DNA of 64,000 nucleotides from Thermoactinomyces mirandus (GCF_013868055.1 NZ_JACEOL010000033.1:54201-118200), one strand, 5' to 3'. Shown: positions 45,171 to 54,789, counted from the first letter of the stretch. The notes: generated by a model not told the origin, from the letters alone. Program-made: numbers and translations.

Positions 45171-45828
45171 AAAAGTTTTTCTCATGATCGGTGTTAGTGG
45201 ATTTCTGGGCTATTGGTTCCCTGATCTGGCCATGTGGATCGGAACAAGGAAAACGGAAAAATCAATACCGCTGCCCCCTTATTCCAGAGTTCTCCTGAAA
45301 GCAACAATGGTCGGGGTTTCCGCTGCTTTGGCATGGGGGGTCAAATGGCGTCTAGGGACGGGACTGGAAGGATGGCTGGCGATTTTCCTGATCTGGCTCC
45401 TGCTTTTGATCGTACTGACTGATATGTGGTTTTTGATTATTCCCAATTTAATCACGTACGGTGGATTTTTTTTATTTATGCTGGTCCGTTTTTTCTCAGA
45501 TCCCATGTCGATCGATAACTATTTGTTTGCTGTAGTTGCCATCACTGCTGTACTTTCTTTGGTCAGCTGGATCAGCAAAGGGCTTGGCTGGGGAGATGTC
45601 AAGTTAATGGCCATGGCGGCATGGGTAATCGGATGGCCGCTGATTTTTCTGGCTGTTTGGCTGGCAACGGTAAGTTCGCTGATTTATGCAACTGCTCGTA
45701 TTAAATGCCAGGGCTGGCAAAGTTTGAGAAGCCCGATTCCTTTCGGGCCTCATCTGGGGATGGGCATTGCCCTCGCTTTATTCTGCGGAGACATTCTGTG
45801 GGAAATAATCTGGAGGATCGGGAAATAA
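45163..45828 (+). CDS. Prepilin peptidase (A24 family), without methyltransferase domain
   Basis: 221 residues with about six or seven hydrophobic segments. The two catalytic aspartates lie in VLTDMWFLIIPN (about residue 87) and GLGWGDVKLMAMA (about residue 145, the GxGD motif). The N-terminal cytoplasmic loop that holds the zinc-binding CxxC pairs of the bifunctional enzymes is absent. There is no CxxC pair at all, so it probably cleaves but may not methylate prepilins. It corresponds to comC in the conserved comC-spoIIB-maf-radC order. Confidence 0.87.
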   Translation: MAEKVFLMIGVSGFLGYWFPDLAMWIGTRKTEKSIPLPPYSRVLLKATMVGVSAALAWGVKWRLGTGLEGWLAIFLIWLLLLIVLTDMWFLIIPNLITYGGFFLFMLVRFFSDPMSIDNYLFAVVAITAVLSLVSWISKGLGWGDVKLMAMAAWVIGWPLIFLAVWLATVSSLIYATARIKCQGWQSLRSPIPFGPHLGMGIALALFCGDILWEIIWRIGK

Positions 45829-45919
45829 AGGATTCCAATTTTCTTGTCCCTTTTTGGTTCTATCTTTTCTATGATCTCATAAACTATATTGACAGGATGA
45901 TAGAGAGGGGGCAGGCTGA

Positions 45920-47101
45920 ATGGATAACCATAAAAGATCCCGAACACATGTACATAAAACCGGACTTAAAGTGAATATTCGTACAAAGAAAGCAAAGGCC
46001 AAAGCAAGGAACGAAGAAAAGAAAAGTGACTGTTCCGTTGTTGTTGCAAGCGAGCCGCCCTTTCGCCCCGGCCCCATTGAACGGACAATTGGAAAGATTC
46101 CATGGAAACCATGGCCTGGTGAAAAGGTAACCAGAAAAATTTCGTGGGAACAACGGCTTGAAGAAGCGAAACTGGATTCATGGGATAGATGGATGGAAGG
46201 GCAAAAGAAAAAAAGCCGGGTGGTGGAGTGGGCTTCTCCAAACAATCCGTTTAAGCATAAAAAAACCCGATCCAAAAAAGATACGTCCAGGATCTGGCAA
46301 ATCATTTTGTCAGCCGTCGCAGCCTTGATTATTGGCACGGTCATGGGTTTTTCCGTGTTGAACCTGTTTTTTGCGGAAAATTCAACCCATTCATCCAGAT
46401 CGATTGATGATCACCTGCAGTTGCCATCTCCTGCGACAGAAAAAAGAAACCAGGTTCATGAAACAACCGTATTGACTCAGACATTGCCCCCGCTTCAGGC
46501 TGTCGTGCTGCAGGCGGGAAATTTCAGTGAAAAAGCCGGAGCCGAGAAAACGGTCAAACAATATCGGGTCAAAGGGTTGGCTGCGGTCATGTCGGAACAG
46601 GCTCCCTACCGGATCTACCTGGGGTTGGCTCCGGACCGGGATCTGGCGTTGAAATTATCGGCGATTTATCATAAACTGAATGTTTCTGTCTATTTAAAAG
46701 ATGTTCATCTAAACGGGGAAACCTCCTTGAAAACGGAAGTTTATAACCCGCTCAACCAGGCACTGAAACTGGGAAACCAGCTTTTCCGGAAGTTGAGTAC
46801 CGGCTCAGCGCAAGCAATTGGCGCATCCACTTCAGACAAGGCCCTACCGTTTGAAATGACGGAAGAACTGTCCAGGGAGTATCAGCAATTTGTGGTTCAG
46901 ACCCAGTCGGTCAAAAACCAGCTCCCTTCAGAAGCAGGGCAGGCCCTTGACCGGATGATTCAATCAATGGATCAGGCTGTTCAAAGTGGAACTGCTGGCC
47001 GGAAAAACCCGAACCAGGCCTTGCTATGGCAAATGCAGGAAGGTTTGGCACGGTATGTGGCAGCTTATGAACAATTGCTGCAAACGTTGAAAAAACAATA
47101 A
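45920..47101 (+). CDS. spoIIB: Stage II sporulation protein B-like (SPOR domain)
   Basis: 393 residues. A basic, disordered cytoplasmic N-terminus (about 125 residues) is followed by one membrane span near residues 129-150 (IILSAVAALIIGTVMGFSVL). An external SPOR-type domain begins LQAVVLQAGNFSEKAGAEKT near residue 193, and a helical tail completes it. SpoIIB in Bacillus localises to the septum and helps septal thinning and engulfment. The position between the prepilin peptidase and maf is the same as in Bacillus. Sequence outside the SPOR domain is poorly conserved, so the name rests largely on layout and position. Confidence 0.8.
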   Translation: MDNHKRSRTHVHKTGLKVNIRTKKAKAKARNEEKKSDCSVVVASEPPFRPGPIERTIGKIPWKPWPGEKVTRKISWEQRLEEAKLDSWDRWMEGQKKKSRVVEWASPNNPFKHKKTRSKKDTSRIWQIILSAVAALIIGTVMGFSVLNLFFAENSTHSSRSIDDHLQLPSPATEKRNQVHETTVLTQTLPPLQAVVLQAGNFSEKAGAEKTVKQYRVKGLAAVMSEQAPYRIYLGLAPDRDLALKLSAIYHKLNVSVYLKDVHLNGETSLKTEVYNPLNQALKLGNQLFRKLSTGSAQAIGASTSDKALPFEMTEELSREYQQFVVQTQSVKNQLPSEAGQALDRMIQSMDQAVQSGTAGRKNPNQALLWQMQEGLARYVAAYEQLLQTLKKQ

Positions 47102-47184
47102 AATTTGGCTGGGCAGGATAGGTGAAAGTAACTTGTTGAACCTTAACCCATTTGATAAACTTAAATTGATATGTTTTGTTTTTC

Positions 47185-47213
47185 AGCACCTCGATGAGCG
47201 GGTGCTTTTTTCC
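47185..47213 (+). terminator. spoIIB terminator
   Basis: AGCACC/GGTGCT with an inner TC-GAGC loop region, followed by six T. Confidence 0.8.
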
Positions 47214-47291
47214 TTAACAGAATAAAATGTAAAATTTTGGAAAACAGAAAAACCTTTGCAGTTGTCGTTAATTTAGGCAGGTGTCATTGAA

Positions 47292-47885
47292 ATGCAACGT
47301 GAAATTGTATTGGCGTCAGGGTCTCCCCGCAGAAAAGAATTGCTTGCGCGTATTGGAGTTCCGTTTCGTGTTCAGACAAGTGATGTGGATGAAACGGTAG
47401 ACTTGCCCTTGTCCCCGGATCAGGTGGTTGAAGAACTGGCATTGCGCAAGGGAAGGGTCGTGGCTGCCCGGTGTGAAAATGCCCTGGTAATTGGAGCGGA
47501 TACCGTGGTTGTTTACCAGGGAGAAATCATGGGCAAACCGGCGGATCAACGCGAAGCTGCTCAAATGCTGGGGGAGTTATCAGGGAAGGAACATCAGGTT
47601 TATTCAGGAATCGCCCTGTTGACTGTGAATCAGGGTAAAATTACCGGAGAGGTTGTATCCCATCGGATGACACGTGTCTGGATGCGGTCTCTTACTCCTG
47701 AAAAGATCACATGGTATGTAAATACAAAAGAACCTTTAGATAAAGCTGGAGCTTATGGAATTCAGGGCCTTGGAGCCTGTCTGGTAGACCGGATTGAAGG
47801 ATGTTATTTTAATGTGGTTGGAATGTCTTTGGCATTACTTGATGAAATGTTGTCAGAGGTTGGTTTTTCCATTGCACAGGATTAA
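47292..47885 (+). CDS. maf: Maf-family nucleoside triphosphate pyrophosphatase
   Basis: 197 residues. The N-terminal phosphate-binding motif reads LASGSPRRKELLARIG, and SGKEHQVYSGIAL and GAYGIQG are present. It hydrolyses dTTP, UTP or modified nucleotides and has been linked to septum control in Bacillus. The start follows CAGGTG. This is the first gene of the maf-radC-mre-min region. Confidence 0.96.
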   Translation: MQREIVLASGSPRRKELLARIGVPFRVQTSDVDETVDLPLSPDQVVEELALRKGRVVAARCENALVIGADTVVVYQGEIMGKPADQREAAQMLGELSGKEHQVYSGIALLTVNQGKITGEVVSHRMTRVWMRSLTPEKITWYVNTKEPLDKAGAYGIQGLGACLVDRIEGCYFNVVGMSLALLDEMLSEVGFSIAQD

Positions 47886-47980
47886 ATCTGGAAGGAACAG
47901 GCACCTTTGCTGACCGTTTTGCTTCATGTGAAATCATTCCAGAAAAAGGGAGTAGAGTAGCCGGCAGGGGGAGGAATATA

Positions 47981-48685
47981 TTGTTTATGGAACGTACATT
48001 GCCGATGATCAAAGATGTGCCTGAGGAGGAAAGACCCCGTGAACGCATGTTGCGCTTTGGGCCGGAACACTTGTCCAATGCAGAGTTGTTGGCTTTGTTG
48101 TTGAGAACAGGCAGCACGGGAGAATCTGTCATGCTCCTGGCACAGCGTGTACTCAGCAAAATCGGCGGACTGAAAGCCCTCACTCAGGTTTCCCTTAAGG
48201 AATTGATGGAAATTCACGGAATCGGGCCGGCCAAGGCTGTGCAAATCATGGCTGGCGTCGAACTTGGTCAACGGATATCCCGATTGCTGCCTGAGGAGCG
48301 TTATGCGATCCGTTCCCCGCAGGATGCAGCCCGATTTGTGATGGAAGAACTTCGTTTTCAAAAACAGGAGCATTTTGTATGCTTATTTTTAAACACCAAA
48401 TACCAGGTGATTGGAAAACAATGTATCTTTAAAGGAAGTTTAAATGCCTCTGTCGTCCATCCCCGGGAAATTTTTCATGAAGCGATCCGTAACAGTGCCG
48501 CAGCGATTATTTGCGTACATAATCATCCCAGCGGAGATCCGACTCCAAGTCCGGAAGATCTGGAAGTAACCGAGAGGCTGATCGAGGCAGGAAGGCTATT
48601 GGGGATTGAATTGATCGATCACCTGATCATTGGTGATCAATCGTATATGAGCATGAGAGAGCATGGAATGGTTTCAGATGAATAA
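47981..48685 (+). CDS. radC: RadC-family (JAB/JAMM domain) protein
   Basis: 234 residues. An N-terminal helix-hairpin-helix region (IHGIGPAKAVQIMAGVELG) is followed by a JAMM-type domain with metal ligands in HNHPSGDPTPSPEDLEVT near residue 180 and a glutamate in REIFHEAIR. The TTG start follows GGGGGAGG by six bases; an ATG two codons later is possible. Despite the name, a DNA repair role is not established for the family. Confidence 0.93.
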   Translation: MFMERTLPMIKDVPEEERPRERMLRFGPEHLSNAELLALLLRTGSTGESVMLLAQRVLSKIGGLKALTQVSLKELMEIHGIGPAKAVQIMAGVELGQRISRLLPEERYAIRSPQDAARFVMEELRFQKQEHFVCLFLNTKYQVIGKQCIFKGSLNASVVHPREIFHEAIRNSAAAIICVHNHPSGDPTPSPEDLEVTERLIEAGRLLGIELIDHLIIGDQSYMSMREHGMVSDE

Positions 48686-48734
48686 ACAAGACAGAGAGAA
48701 AGTGGATTTGCGATGATGGGAAGGAGGTTCTACC

Positions 48735-49799
48735 ATGCCCATGTTTGGCGGACTGGTTAAAGATTTGGGAATAGATTTGGGTACGGCAAACACACTTGTT
48801 TACGTAAAGGGGGAAGGAATTGTTGTCAGGGAACCGTCAGTTGTGGCGATCGATACGGAAACCCAGGAAATAAAGGCGGTCGGGAATGCGGCCAAGCTGA
48901 TGATTGGCCGTACACCGGGCAATATTGTTGCAATCCGTCCCATGAAAGATGGCGTTATTGCCGATTATACAACGACGGCAACCATGCTGGAGTATTTTAT
49001 CAAGCAGGCAATCAATCAAAAAATGATTATTCCGCGAAGACCCAATGTGATGGTTTGCATTCCTTCCGGGATTACTCCGGTTGAAAAAAGGGCTGTCGAG
49101 CAGGCGGCGATGCGTGCAGGAGTAAAAGAAGCCTATACCATTGAGGAGCCGTTTGCCGCGGCAATTGGGGCAGGTCTACCCGTTTGGGAACCGACAGGAA
49201 GCATGGTGGTTGATATTGGCGGCGGAACGACAGAAGTTGCCGTAATTTCTCTGGGAGGAATTGTAACGAGCCATTCACTGCGGGTGGCTGGCGACAAAAT
49301 GGATGAAGCGATTATTCAATATATCCGTCGCAAACATAATTTACTGATTGGAGAGCGTACCGCGGAAATGCTGAAACTGGAAATCGGTTCGGCAATTCCT
49401 GAGGATGATCCGGAAAAAAACAACGAACGGGAAATCAAGGGACGCGATCTGATGACCGGGCTGCCCCGGATGATCAAAATCACATCCAGGGAAATTGCCG
49501 AAGCCCTTTCGGAAACGGTGCGGGAAATTATCAATGCAGTAAAAATGGCTTTGGAAGAGACACCGCCCGAACTGGCCGCAGATATTCTGGAGCGTGGCAT
49601 CATGTTGACAGGCGGGGGAGCTTTGCTTCGGAAATTGGATGACTGTTTGAAACAGGAAACGCAAATGCCCGTTATGATTGCTGAAAACCCGCTTGACTGT
49701 GTAGCGATGGGGACAGGCGTTTCCCTGGAGCATATTGACAAATTCAAACCGAGAAGCGGTACAGGTTATCGCAGTCTTCTGCACAAACGATTCTATTAA
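48735..49799 (+). CDS. mreB: Rod shape-determining protein MreB
   Basis: 354-residue bacterial actin. Phosphate loop 1 is [15 protein letters not shown] near residue 10, phosphate loop 2 is [13 protein letters not shown] near residue 155, and the adenosine motif is [13 protein letters not shown] near residue 288. It forms membrane-bound filaments that orient elongasome wall synthesis. The start follows AAGGAGG. mreC follows by 14 bases, so mreBCD is one unit. Confidence 0.98.
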   Translation: MPMFGGLVKDLGIDLGTANTLVYVKGEGIVVREPSVVAIDTETQEIKAVGNAAKLMIGRTPGNIVAIRPMKDGVIADYTTTATMLEYFIKQAINQKMIIPRRPNVMVCIPSGITPVEKRAVEQAAMRAGVKEAYTIEEPFAAAIGAGLPVWEPTGSMVVDIGGGTTEVAVISLGGIVTSHSLRVAGDKMDEAIIQYIRRKHNLLIGERTAEMLKLEIGSAIPEDDPEKNNEREIKGRDLMTGLPRMIKITSREIAEALSETVREIINAVKMALEETPPELAADILERGIMLTGGGALLRKLDDCLKQETQMPVMIAENPLDCVAMGTGVSLEHIDKFKPRSGTGYRSLLHKRFY

Positions 49800-49813
49800 A
49801 GGGATTGTGAAAT

Positions 49814-50659
49814 ATGAGACGCAGTACGATTCGTTTTCTGGTTGTTGTGACGCTTGTGGTGGCCTTGTTTTTGACAGTAAGTGTGACACGCGGGGCAAGA
49901 GGAACATTATCTGCACCGGAAAGCTGGTTAATCACCGGGGTTGGTTGGATTCAGTCTCTTTTTCATCTTCCCGTGCAGTCCATTTTTGCTGCCGGAAACA
50001 AACCCGATGAAGAAACGGCCATGATGGAGCTGCAGGCTAAAGTAAATCAGTTGCAAAAAGAGAATAATGAACTGAAACAACTGCTCAACTACAAAAAAGA
50101 GCACCCAATGGATACAATCGCGGCCCGGGTTGTTTATCGCAGCCCGGACCGCTGGAATAACCGGATAGTGATCAATCGTGGTTCCATCGATGGGGTAAAG
50201 CCCAAAATGCCGGTCGTTACTGCCCGGGGATTGCTGGGACGAGTAGTCAATGTGACAAAATATATGTCGGAAATCCAGCTGTTAACCAATTCTGACGGAG
50301 GACCGGGAATTGCTGCGGTGATTCAAAACGGCTCAGAGGAAATCCTGGGCATTATCGAAGGATATGACATGGAAAAGAAATGCTTGCTCTTAAACAAGGT
50401 GCCTGTGACGGCACAGCCGAAAAAAGGGCAATTCGTGGTTACTTCTCAATTGTCTGACATTTATCCCGGGGGGATCCTGATTGGCACGGTGGACCAGGTG
50501 AAATTGAATGAAGGACAGGTCGAACAGGTCGTTTATGTCAAGCCGTCTGCCTCTTTTGAACGCTTCGATTTCGTCATGGTGGTAAAAGATCCGGAAAAAT
50601 TGCAGTTGAACCAGCTTTCTGAGCAGAAACCGTCCGGGAAAGGAGGAGAAAAACGATGA
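49814..50659 (+). CDS. mreC: Rod shape-determining protein MreC
   Basis: 281 residues. One N-terminal membrane span (FLVVVTLVVALFLTVSVT) is followed by a coiled coil at about 65-95 (MELQAKVNQLQKENNELKQL) and an external beta-barrel domain (GRVVNVTKYMSEIQLLTNSD). It links MreB with the wall synthases. The stop overlaps mreD by ATGA. Confidence 0.96.
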   Translation: MRRSTIRFLVVVTLVVALFLTVSVTRGARGTLSAPESWLITGVGWIQSLFHLPVQSIFAAGNKPDEETAMMELQAKVNQLQKENNELKQLLNYKKEHPMDTIAARVVYRSPDRWNNRIVINRGSIDGVKPKMPVVTARGLLGRVVNVTKYMSEIQLLTNSDGGPGIAAVIQNGSEEILGIIEGYDMEKKCLLLNKVPVTAQPKKGQFVVTSQLSDIYPGGILIGTVDQVKLNEGQVEQVVYVKPSASFERFDFVMVVKDPEKLQLNQLSEQKPSGKGGEKR

Positions 50660-51186
50660 AAAAGTATTTTGTCGCTTTTCTTTCCCTTCTTTTTCTGTTG
50701 GAAGGTTCCCAATTGCAGTGGTTGCTCCCTCAATCCTGGGGGAGTCCTTTTGTGATTGTACCCCAGCTGGTTGTGAGCGGAATTGTTGCGATTTCCTTTT
50801 ATTTGCCCCGCCGTTATGTTTTGCTGATCAGCTTTGTTTTTGGATTGCTTCATGATATTGTGTATGGGCCGGCCATCGGGATTCAATCATTTACCCTGCC
50901 GCTTGTCGCTTATGGCGCTTATCTGCTCTCGGGAACGTTCTCCCTGTATCAATGGATTGCAGGAATGACACTGCTTTTGGGTCAGTTGTCCTGTTTTTTG
51001 GTCACCTACGGGTGGTATCGTTTGTTTGGCTTTACCGATGTATCCTTTTCCTATGCTTTTTGGATTCATATGGTTCCATCCGTCATGTTTAATTTGCTGG
51101 TCGGCTATCCCATTTACAGATTGATTCGCTGGATCTATCAGAAAAAGCGGACACGTTCCGTGATATTTGATACCATTCTGCGGTAA
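50656..51186 (+). CDS. mreD: Rod shape-determining protein MreD
   Basis: 176 residues, five to six hydrophobic segments, basic C-terminus. It is the membrane partner in the elongasome. Sequence is little conserved, so position after mreBC is the main argument, supported by FGLLHDIVYGPAIG, the usual mid-protein motif. Confidence 0.92.
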   Translation: MKKYFVAFLSLLFLLEGSQLQWLLPQSWGSPFVIVPQLVVSGIVAISFYLPRRYVLLISFVFGLLHDIVYGPAIGIQSFTLPLVAYGAYLLSGTFSLYQWIAGMTLLLGQLSCFLVTYGWYRLFGFTDVSFSYAFWIHMVPSVMFNLLVGYPIYRLIRWIYQKKRTRSVIFDTILR

Positions 51187-51264
51187 AGGCCTTTTAAGGT
51201 AAGAGGGGATTGAAGGAAAATAAAGGGAAAAAGCGAAATCAATAGTGAGGCGGGTGACGTCAAG

Positions 51265-51945
51265 ATGGGTAAAGTGTTAAAACCGGGCGTAGTAATTAAA
51301 GGCACCAAAGACGGCCTTCTATTTTATCTCGATGATTCGCGTCCCTTTTCAGCGGTTTTGGAAGAACTGAAGCATAAGCTTGAAAATACGCATGCCGCCA
51401 ATATCTGGGATGGCCCTGATATGAAGGTGATTATCAAGCTTGGAAAGCGGCAGATATCGCAAGTTGAGGAATCCTCCGTCAGAGAACTGTTTTCCGTCAG
51501 AAAAAATCTGATCATTCAAGGATTTGAAACGGAAGGAAAGCATTATCTGCAAGGCATGGAAGCCGGTATAGAAATCAAATCAGGTACGGTGCGGTCAGGA
51601 CAGGTCTTGATACATAACGGCAATCTTCTTTTTATAGGAGATGTCAATCCGGGAGGAATGATTCAATCCTCCGGCAGTATTTACGTTATGGGGGCATTGC
51701 GGGGAGTTGCCCATGCCGGATGCCATGGGGACACAAATGCCATAATTGTTGCATCGCTTTTGCGCCCGACACAGCTTCGGATAGCAGATGTGATTTCCCG
51801 CCCGCCGGACCAATGGGATGAATCGGAGACCGGAATGCGGTTTGCCTATTTGTCAGATCATCAGATCGCGGTAGAGAAAATTCACCAACTGGGACAGTTG
51901 TACCCGGATTTTGAATGGAAGGCAAACAGACGACGTTTTTCATAG
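51265..51945 (+). CDS. minC: Septum site-determining protein MinC
   Basis: 226 residues. The N-terminal domain (GTKDGLLFYLDDSRPF at 13) inhibits FtsZ assembly. The C-terminal beta-helix domain (SGTVRSGQVLIHNGNLLFIG, SGSIYVMGALRGVAHAG) dimerises and binds MinD. The start follows GAGGCGGGTGACG. It precedes minD by 21 bases. Confidence 0.96.
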   Translation: MGKVLKPGVVIKGTKDGLLFYLDDSRPFSAVLEELKHKLENTHAANIWDGPDMKVIIKLGKRQISQVEESSVRELFSVRKNLIIQGFETEGKHYLQGMEAGIEIKSGTVRSGQVLIHNGNLLFIGDVNPGGMIQSSGSIYVMGALRGVAHAGCHGDTNAIIVASLLRPTQLRIADVISRPPDQWDESETGMRFAYLSDHQIAVEKIHQLGQLYPDFEWKANRRRFS

Positions 51946-51966
51946 ATTGCGGTTTGGAGGTTAAGT

Positions 51967-52761
51967 ATGGGAGAGAGTATACTTGTAACCTCGGGCAAAG
52001 GGGGAGTAGGTAAATCTACGACTACTGTCAATATTGGAACGGCTCTTGCTTTGTCGGGGAAAAAAGTCTGTTTGGTTGATGCGGATATCGGTTTGAGGAA
52101 TTTGGATGTATTGATGGGATTGGAGAACCGGATTATTTATGATCTTGTTGATGTGATTGAGAAGAAGTGCCGGGTTGAACAGGCATTGGTCAGGGACAAG
52201 CGATGTGATGATCTCTGTTTAATGCCGGCTGCGCAGACCCGTGACAAATCTGCCGTAACCACCAATGAAGTCCGGTGGCTGATTGCCGAACTGAAAGAAC
52301 AGTTTGACTATGTGTTGGTTGACAGTCCTGCGGGGATTGATGTCGGATTTCAGAATGCCTTATCCGGTGCAGATCAGGCGATTGTGGTTACAACGCCGGA
52401 AAACGCAGCAATTCGGGATGCGGATCGGGTAATCGGCCTGCTGGAAAAAGAACTTGACACGATTCCGAAACTGGTCATCAACCGTTTGCGGAAGCAAATG
52501 ACCAAAGACGGGGGTATGATGGACGTAGATGAAGTTGTCGCGGTGTTGGCTGTTGATCTGTTAGGGGTGGTTCCGGACGAAGAACAGGTTATCCGAGCGG
52601 GCCACATCGGCGAACCCATTGTTTATGACAATCGTAATATGGCGGGAAGAGCCTACCGGAATATCGCCCGGCGTATCCAGGGGGAAATGGTTCCGTTAAT
52701 GATCCTGGAAAAAGAAGCAGGCATGATCACCAAAATGAAAAAATGGCTAGGGTTTGGTTGA
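51967..52761 (+). CDS. minD: Septum site-determining protein MinD
   Basis: 264 residues. The deviant Walker A is VTSGKGGVGKSTTTVN near residue 8, switch I lies in LVDADIGLRNLDVLMG, switch II in VDSPAGID. The C-terminal amphipathic membrane-targeting helix is TKMKKWLGF. It carries MinC to the membrane and prevents polar division. The start follows TTGGAGG. Confidence 0.98.
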   Translation: MGESILVTSGKGGVGKSTTTVNIGTALALSGKKVCLVDADIGLRNLDVLMGLENRIIYDLVDVIEKKCRVEQALVRDKRCDDLCLMPAAQTRDKSAVTTNEVRWLIAELKEQFDYVLVDSPAGIDVGFQNALSGADQAIVVTTPENAAIRDADRVIGLLEKELDTIPKLVINRLRKQMTKDGGMMDVDEVVAVLAVDLLGVVPDEEQVIRAGHIGEPIVYDNRNMAGRAYRNIARRIQGEMVPLMILEKEAGMITKMKKWLGFG

Positions 52762-52817
52762 TCACCGCCAAAAGGAAAACCGGACAAATCTGATTTATGA
52801 TTGAATACATAGTTGGC

Positions 52818-52983
52818 GGAAGCGATTTGAAGCGGGTGAATTCGAAACCTCTGTGAGAGCAGAAGCGAGTGCTTTCAGGAGAAACGGGCGGAACTGTTTG
52901 AGTGTTAGCGAGTGGAAGCCTGCCTGAAGCGCTCTGACCGCTTCCTTGCAAGGTGGAATGGAATGAGCCTGAAAATCGCTTCC
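52818..52983 (+). repeat. Dispersed repeat, copy 2 (about 166 bp, perfect inverted ends)
   Basis: GGAAGCGATTT at the left end is a perfect 11-base inverted copy of AAATCGCTTCC at the right end. Internal blocks (GAAGCGGG, AAACGGGC, GTGTTAGCGA, GCTTCCTTGCAAG, CCTGAAAATC) recur in order in the copy at 30557-30726 read on its minus strand. It has no gene, and the GC content is higher than in most intergenic sequence here. It lies in the minD-spoIVFA gap. Confidence 0.6.
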
Positions 52984-53011
52984 TAAAATATGCTTTACCA
53001 AAATTGGAAAA

Positions 53012-53036
53012 CAGACCTGCCTGGGTCTGCTTTTTT
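53012..53036 (+). terminator. minCD terminator
   Basis: CAGACC/GGTCTG with a 6-nt loop, followed by C and six T. Confidence 0.85.
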
Positions 53037-53094
53037 CATATTATCTGTTGTCCATTCATATATTGATGAAAAATGGACAAACAGGTGAGGGCTG

Positions 53095-53865
53095 ATGGCA
53101 ATCGAACAGGAATGGATTCAAAATATAAAAAGAAGACGGGAACAGCAAATCCGTTACATGAAAAAAAATGGAACGCCATATAACACTTTGGGGAAAGATG
53201 GGGCGTTTACAGGAGAAAGCACTTTATCCGGTTATGTTCCCTGGCACAAGGCCGCGTCTCTGAATGCAGACAAACCGAAGCGTAAAAGAAAGAATAAATT
53301 TTTGTATCAGTGGATCCTGGCAATGGTTTTGTTTTTGGCCACAACCGCTGTTTTTACGCTGCCGGAAAATGTTGCGGCTCCTCTTAAAAACGGGATTTAC
53401 CAGGTGTTGACAAAAGAGTTCCGGTTTGCCGAAATGCAGGCTTTGTATCAGAAATATGCGGGAGGATCTCCGGCATTCTTGCCCGCATTTTCCAAAAAGT
53501 CAAACAATGAGAAAAATTGGGCGGTTCCGGTTTCGGGAAAAATCACATTGCCATTTGATGAAAAAAGAAAAGGAATTGTTCTTGCCACGCCAGAATCGGC
53601 TCAGGTTGTTGCTTCCCAGGAAGGATGGGTAGAGTTCACAGGAAATAAAAACGGCCTGGGAAACACCATTATTATTCAGCATGCAAATGGCAGGGAAACA
53701 TGGTATGGATGGCTGGAAGAGATAAACGTGCGGGAAAAAGACTGGGTCAAAAAGGGGCAGCCGATCGGAAAAGTGAAAAAAATGCATAATCAATCTTTTC
53801 TGTACTTTGCTCTCCGTGATCGTAATCAATTTGTCAACCCGGCGAGCGTGATAACCTTTGAATAA
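53095..53865 (+). CDS. spoIVFA: Stage IV sporulation protein FA (M23-domain)
   Basis: 256 residues. A cytoplasmic basic N-terminus is followed by a membrane span near residues 69-88 (WILAMVLFLATTAVFTL) and a C-terminal LytM/M23-like domain (SGKITLPFDEKRKGIVL, GNTIIIQHANGRETWYGWL). In Bacillus SpoIVFA anchors and inhibits the protease SpoIVFB in the outer forespore membrane. The peptidase metal ligands appear incomplete, so it is probably non-catalytic. It overlaps spoIVFB by 8 bases. Confidence 0.93.
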   Translation: MAIEQEWIQNIKRRREQQIRYMKKNGTPYNTLGKDGAFTGESTLSGYVPWHKAASLNADKPKRKRKNKFLYQWILAMVLFLATTAVFTLPENVAAPLKNGIYQVLTKEFRFAEMQALYQKYAGGSPAFLPAFSKKSNNEKNWAVPVSGKITLPFDEKRKGIVLATPESAQVVASQEGWVEFTGNKNGLGNTIIIQHANGRETWYGWLEEINVREKDWVKKGQPIGKVKKMHNQSFLYFALRDRNQFVNPASVITFE

Positions 53866-54724
53866 GCGGTTTATGCACATTCCGGTTCGAATTCATCCCC
53901 TGTTCTGGATAGTTGTCTGTTCAGCGGTTTGGACAGGCTATTTTATTGAAATTTTTACCTTGATTGTCCTGGTGGTGATCCATGAACTGGGACACCTTGC
54001 AGCGGCCAATGCATTTGGCTGGAGGATGGAATCGATCCGGCTGTTGCCGTTTGGCGGAGTAGTCAAGACAGATGAATGGGGAACGGTTCCTGCACGTGAA
54101 GAGATCACTGTTGCTTTGGCCGGCCCTTTTCAACATGTTTTCATAGTGTTGATCAGCCTGTTCTTCCATCAGCAGGGATGGTGGTCCCTGGATTGGACAA
54201 AATACTTTATCCACGGGAATATGATGGTTGCAGGGTTCAATTTGCTGCCTATTTACCCGCTGGACGGGGGACGCATCTTACAATCGTCCTTAAGCTATTT
54301 TTTTCCATACCGGGTTTGCCTGGAAATCACTTTGTGGCTGGGCATGGCCGGTTCGTTATTGCTGTGTGTATGCTCGTTTTTTTTGTCGTCAAAAGGGGTT
54401 GTGTTGCATTTGCTGCTTCTTGGCCTGTTTTTGTTTCATTCCAATTACCAGACCTTTAAACAGAAAAACATTCACTTTGTCCGTTTCCTTCTTTACCGGC
54501 GCTATCATCCGGACCGTTCCCATCGGGTGACGAAACTACGGGTCCGGGCGGATGCAAGATTGAATACGGTGATGCGAAAGATCTGCAAAGAGAAGTACCA
54601 TATCCTGGAGGTTCATGATGAAACCGGGAAACTGATCAGTGTGGTGCCTGAAGAATGGGCGCTTGACACCTATCTTCGTTCCCCTTACTATAGAAAAGAA
54701 ATCAGGGAATGGTTTGCCTCATGA
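53858..54724 (+). CDS. spoIVFB: Stage IV sporulation protein FB, pro-sigma K processing site-2 protease
   Basis: 288 residues with six hydrophobic segments. The zinc motif HELGH (VVIHELGHLAAAN) is near residue 44, the third ligand lies in NLLPIYPLDGGRIL near residue 135, and a C-terminal CBS-like domain follows. The TTG start gives MNKRF, matching the Bacillus MNK start. The ATG at 53873 is the alternative. It cleaves pro-sigma K in the mother cell. Confidence 0.95.
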   Translation: MNKRFMHIPVRIHPLFWIVVCSAVWTGYFIEIFTLIVLVVIHELGHLAAANAFGWRMESIRLLPFGGVVKTDEWGTVPAREEITVALAGPFQHVFIVLISLFFHQQGWWSLDWTKYFIHGNMMVAGFNLLPIYPLDGGRILQSSLSYFFPYRVCLEITLWLGMAGSLLLCVCSFFLSSKGVVLHLLLLGLFLFHSNYQTFKQKNIHFVRFLLYRRYHPDRSHRVTKLRVRADARLNTVMRKICKEKYHILEVHDETGKLISVVPEEWALDTYLRSPYYRKEIREWFAS

Positions 54725-54753
54725 ACCGGGTTGAATTGGAAGCGGAAAAAGCT

Positions 54754-54783
54754 TTGACAATCTGTTATGAAATGTGCTATGAT
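54754..54783 (+). promoter_or_regulatory. Promoter of the rplU operon
   Basis: TTGACA, 18 bases, TATGAT, giving transcription from about 54790. Confidence 0.85.
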
Positions 54784-54789
54784 AGGCGT

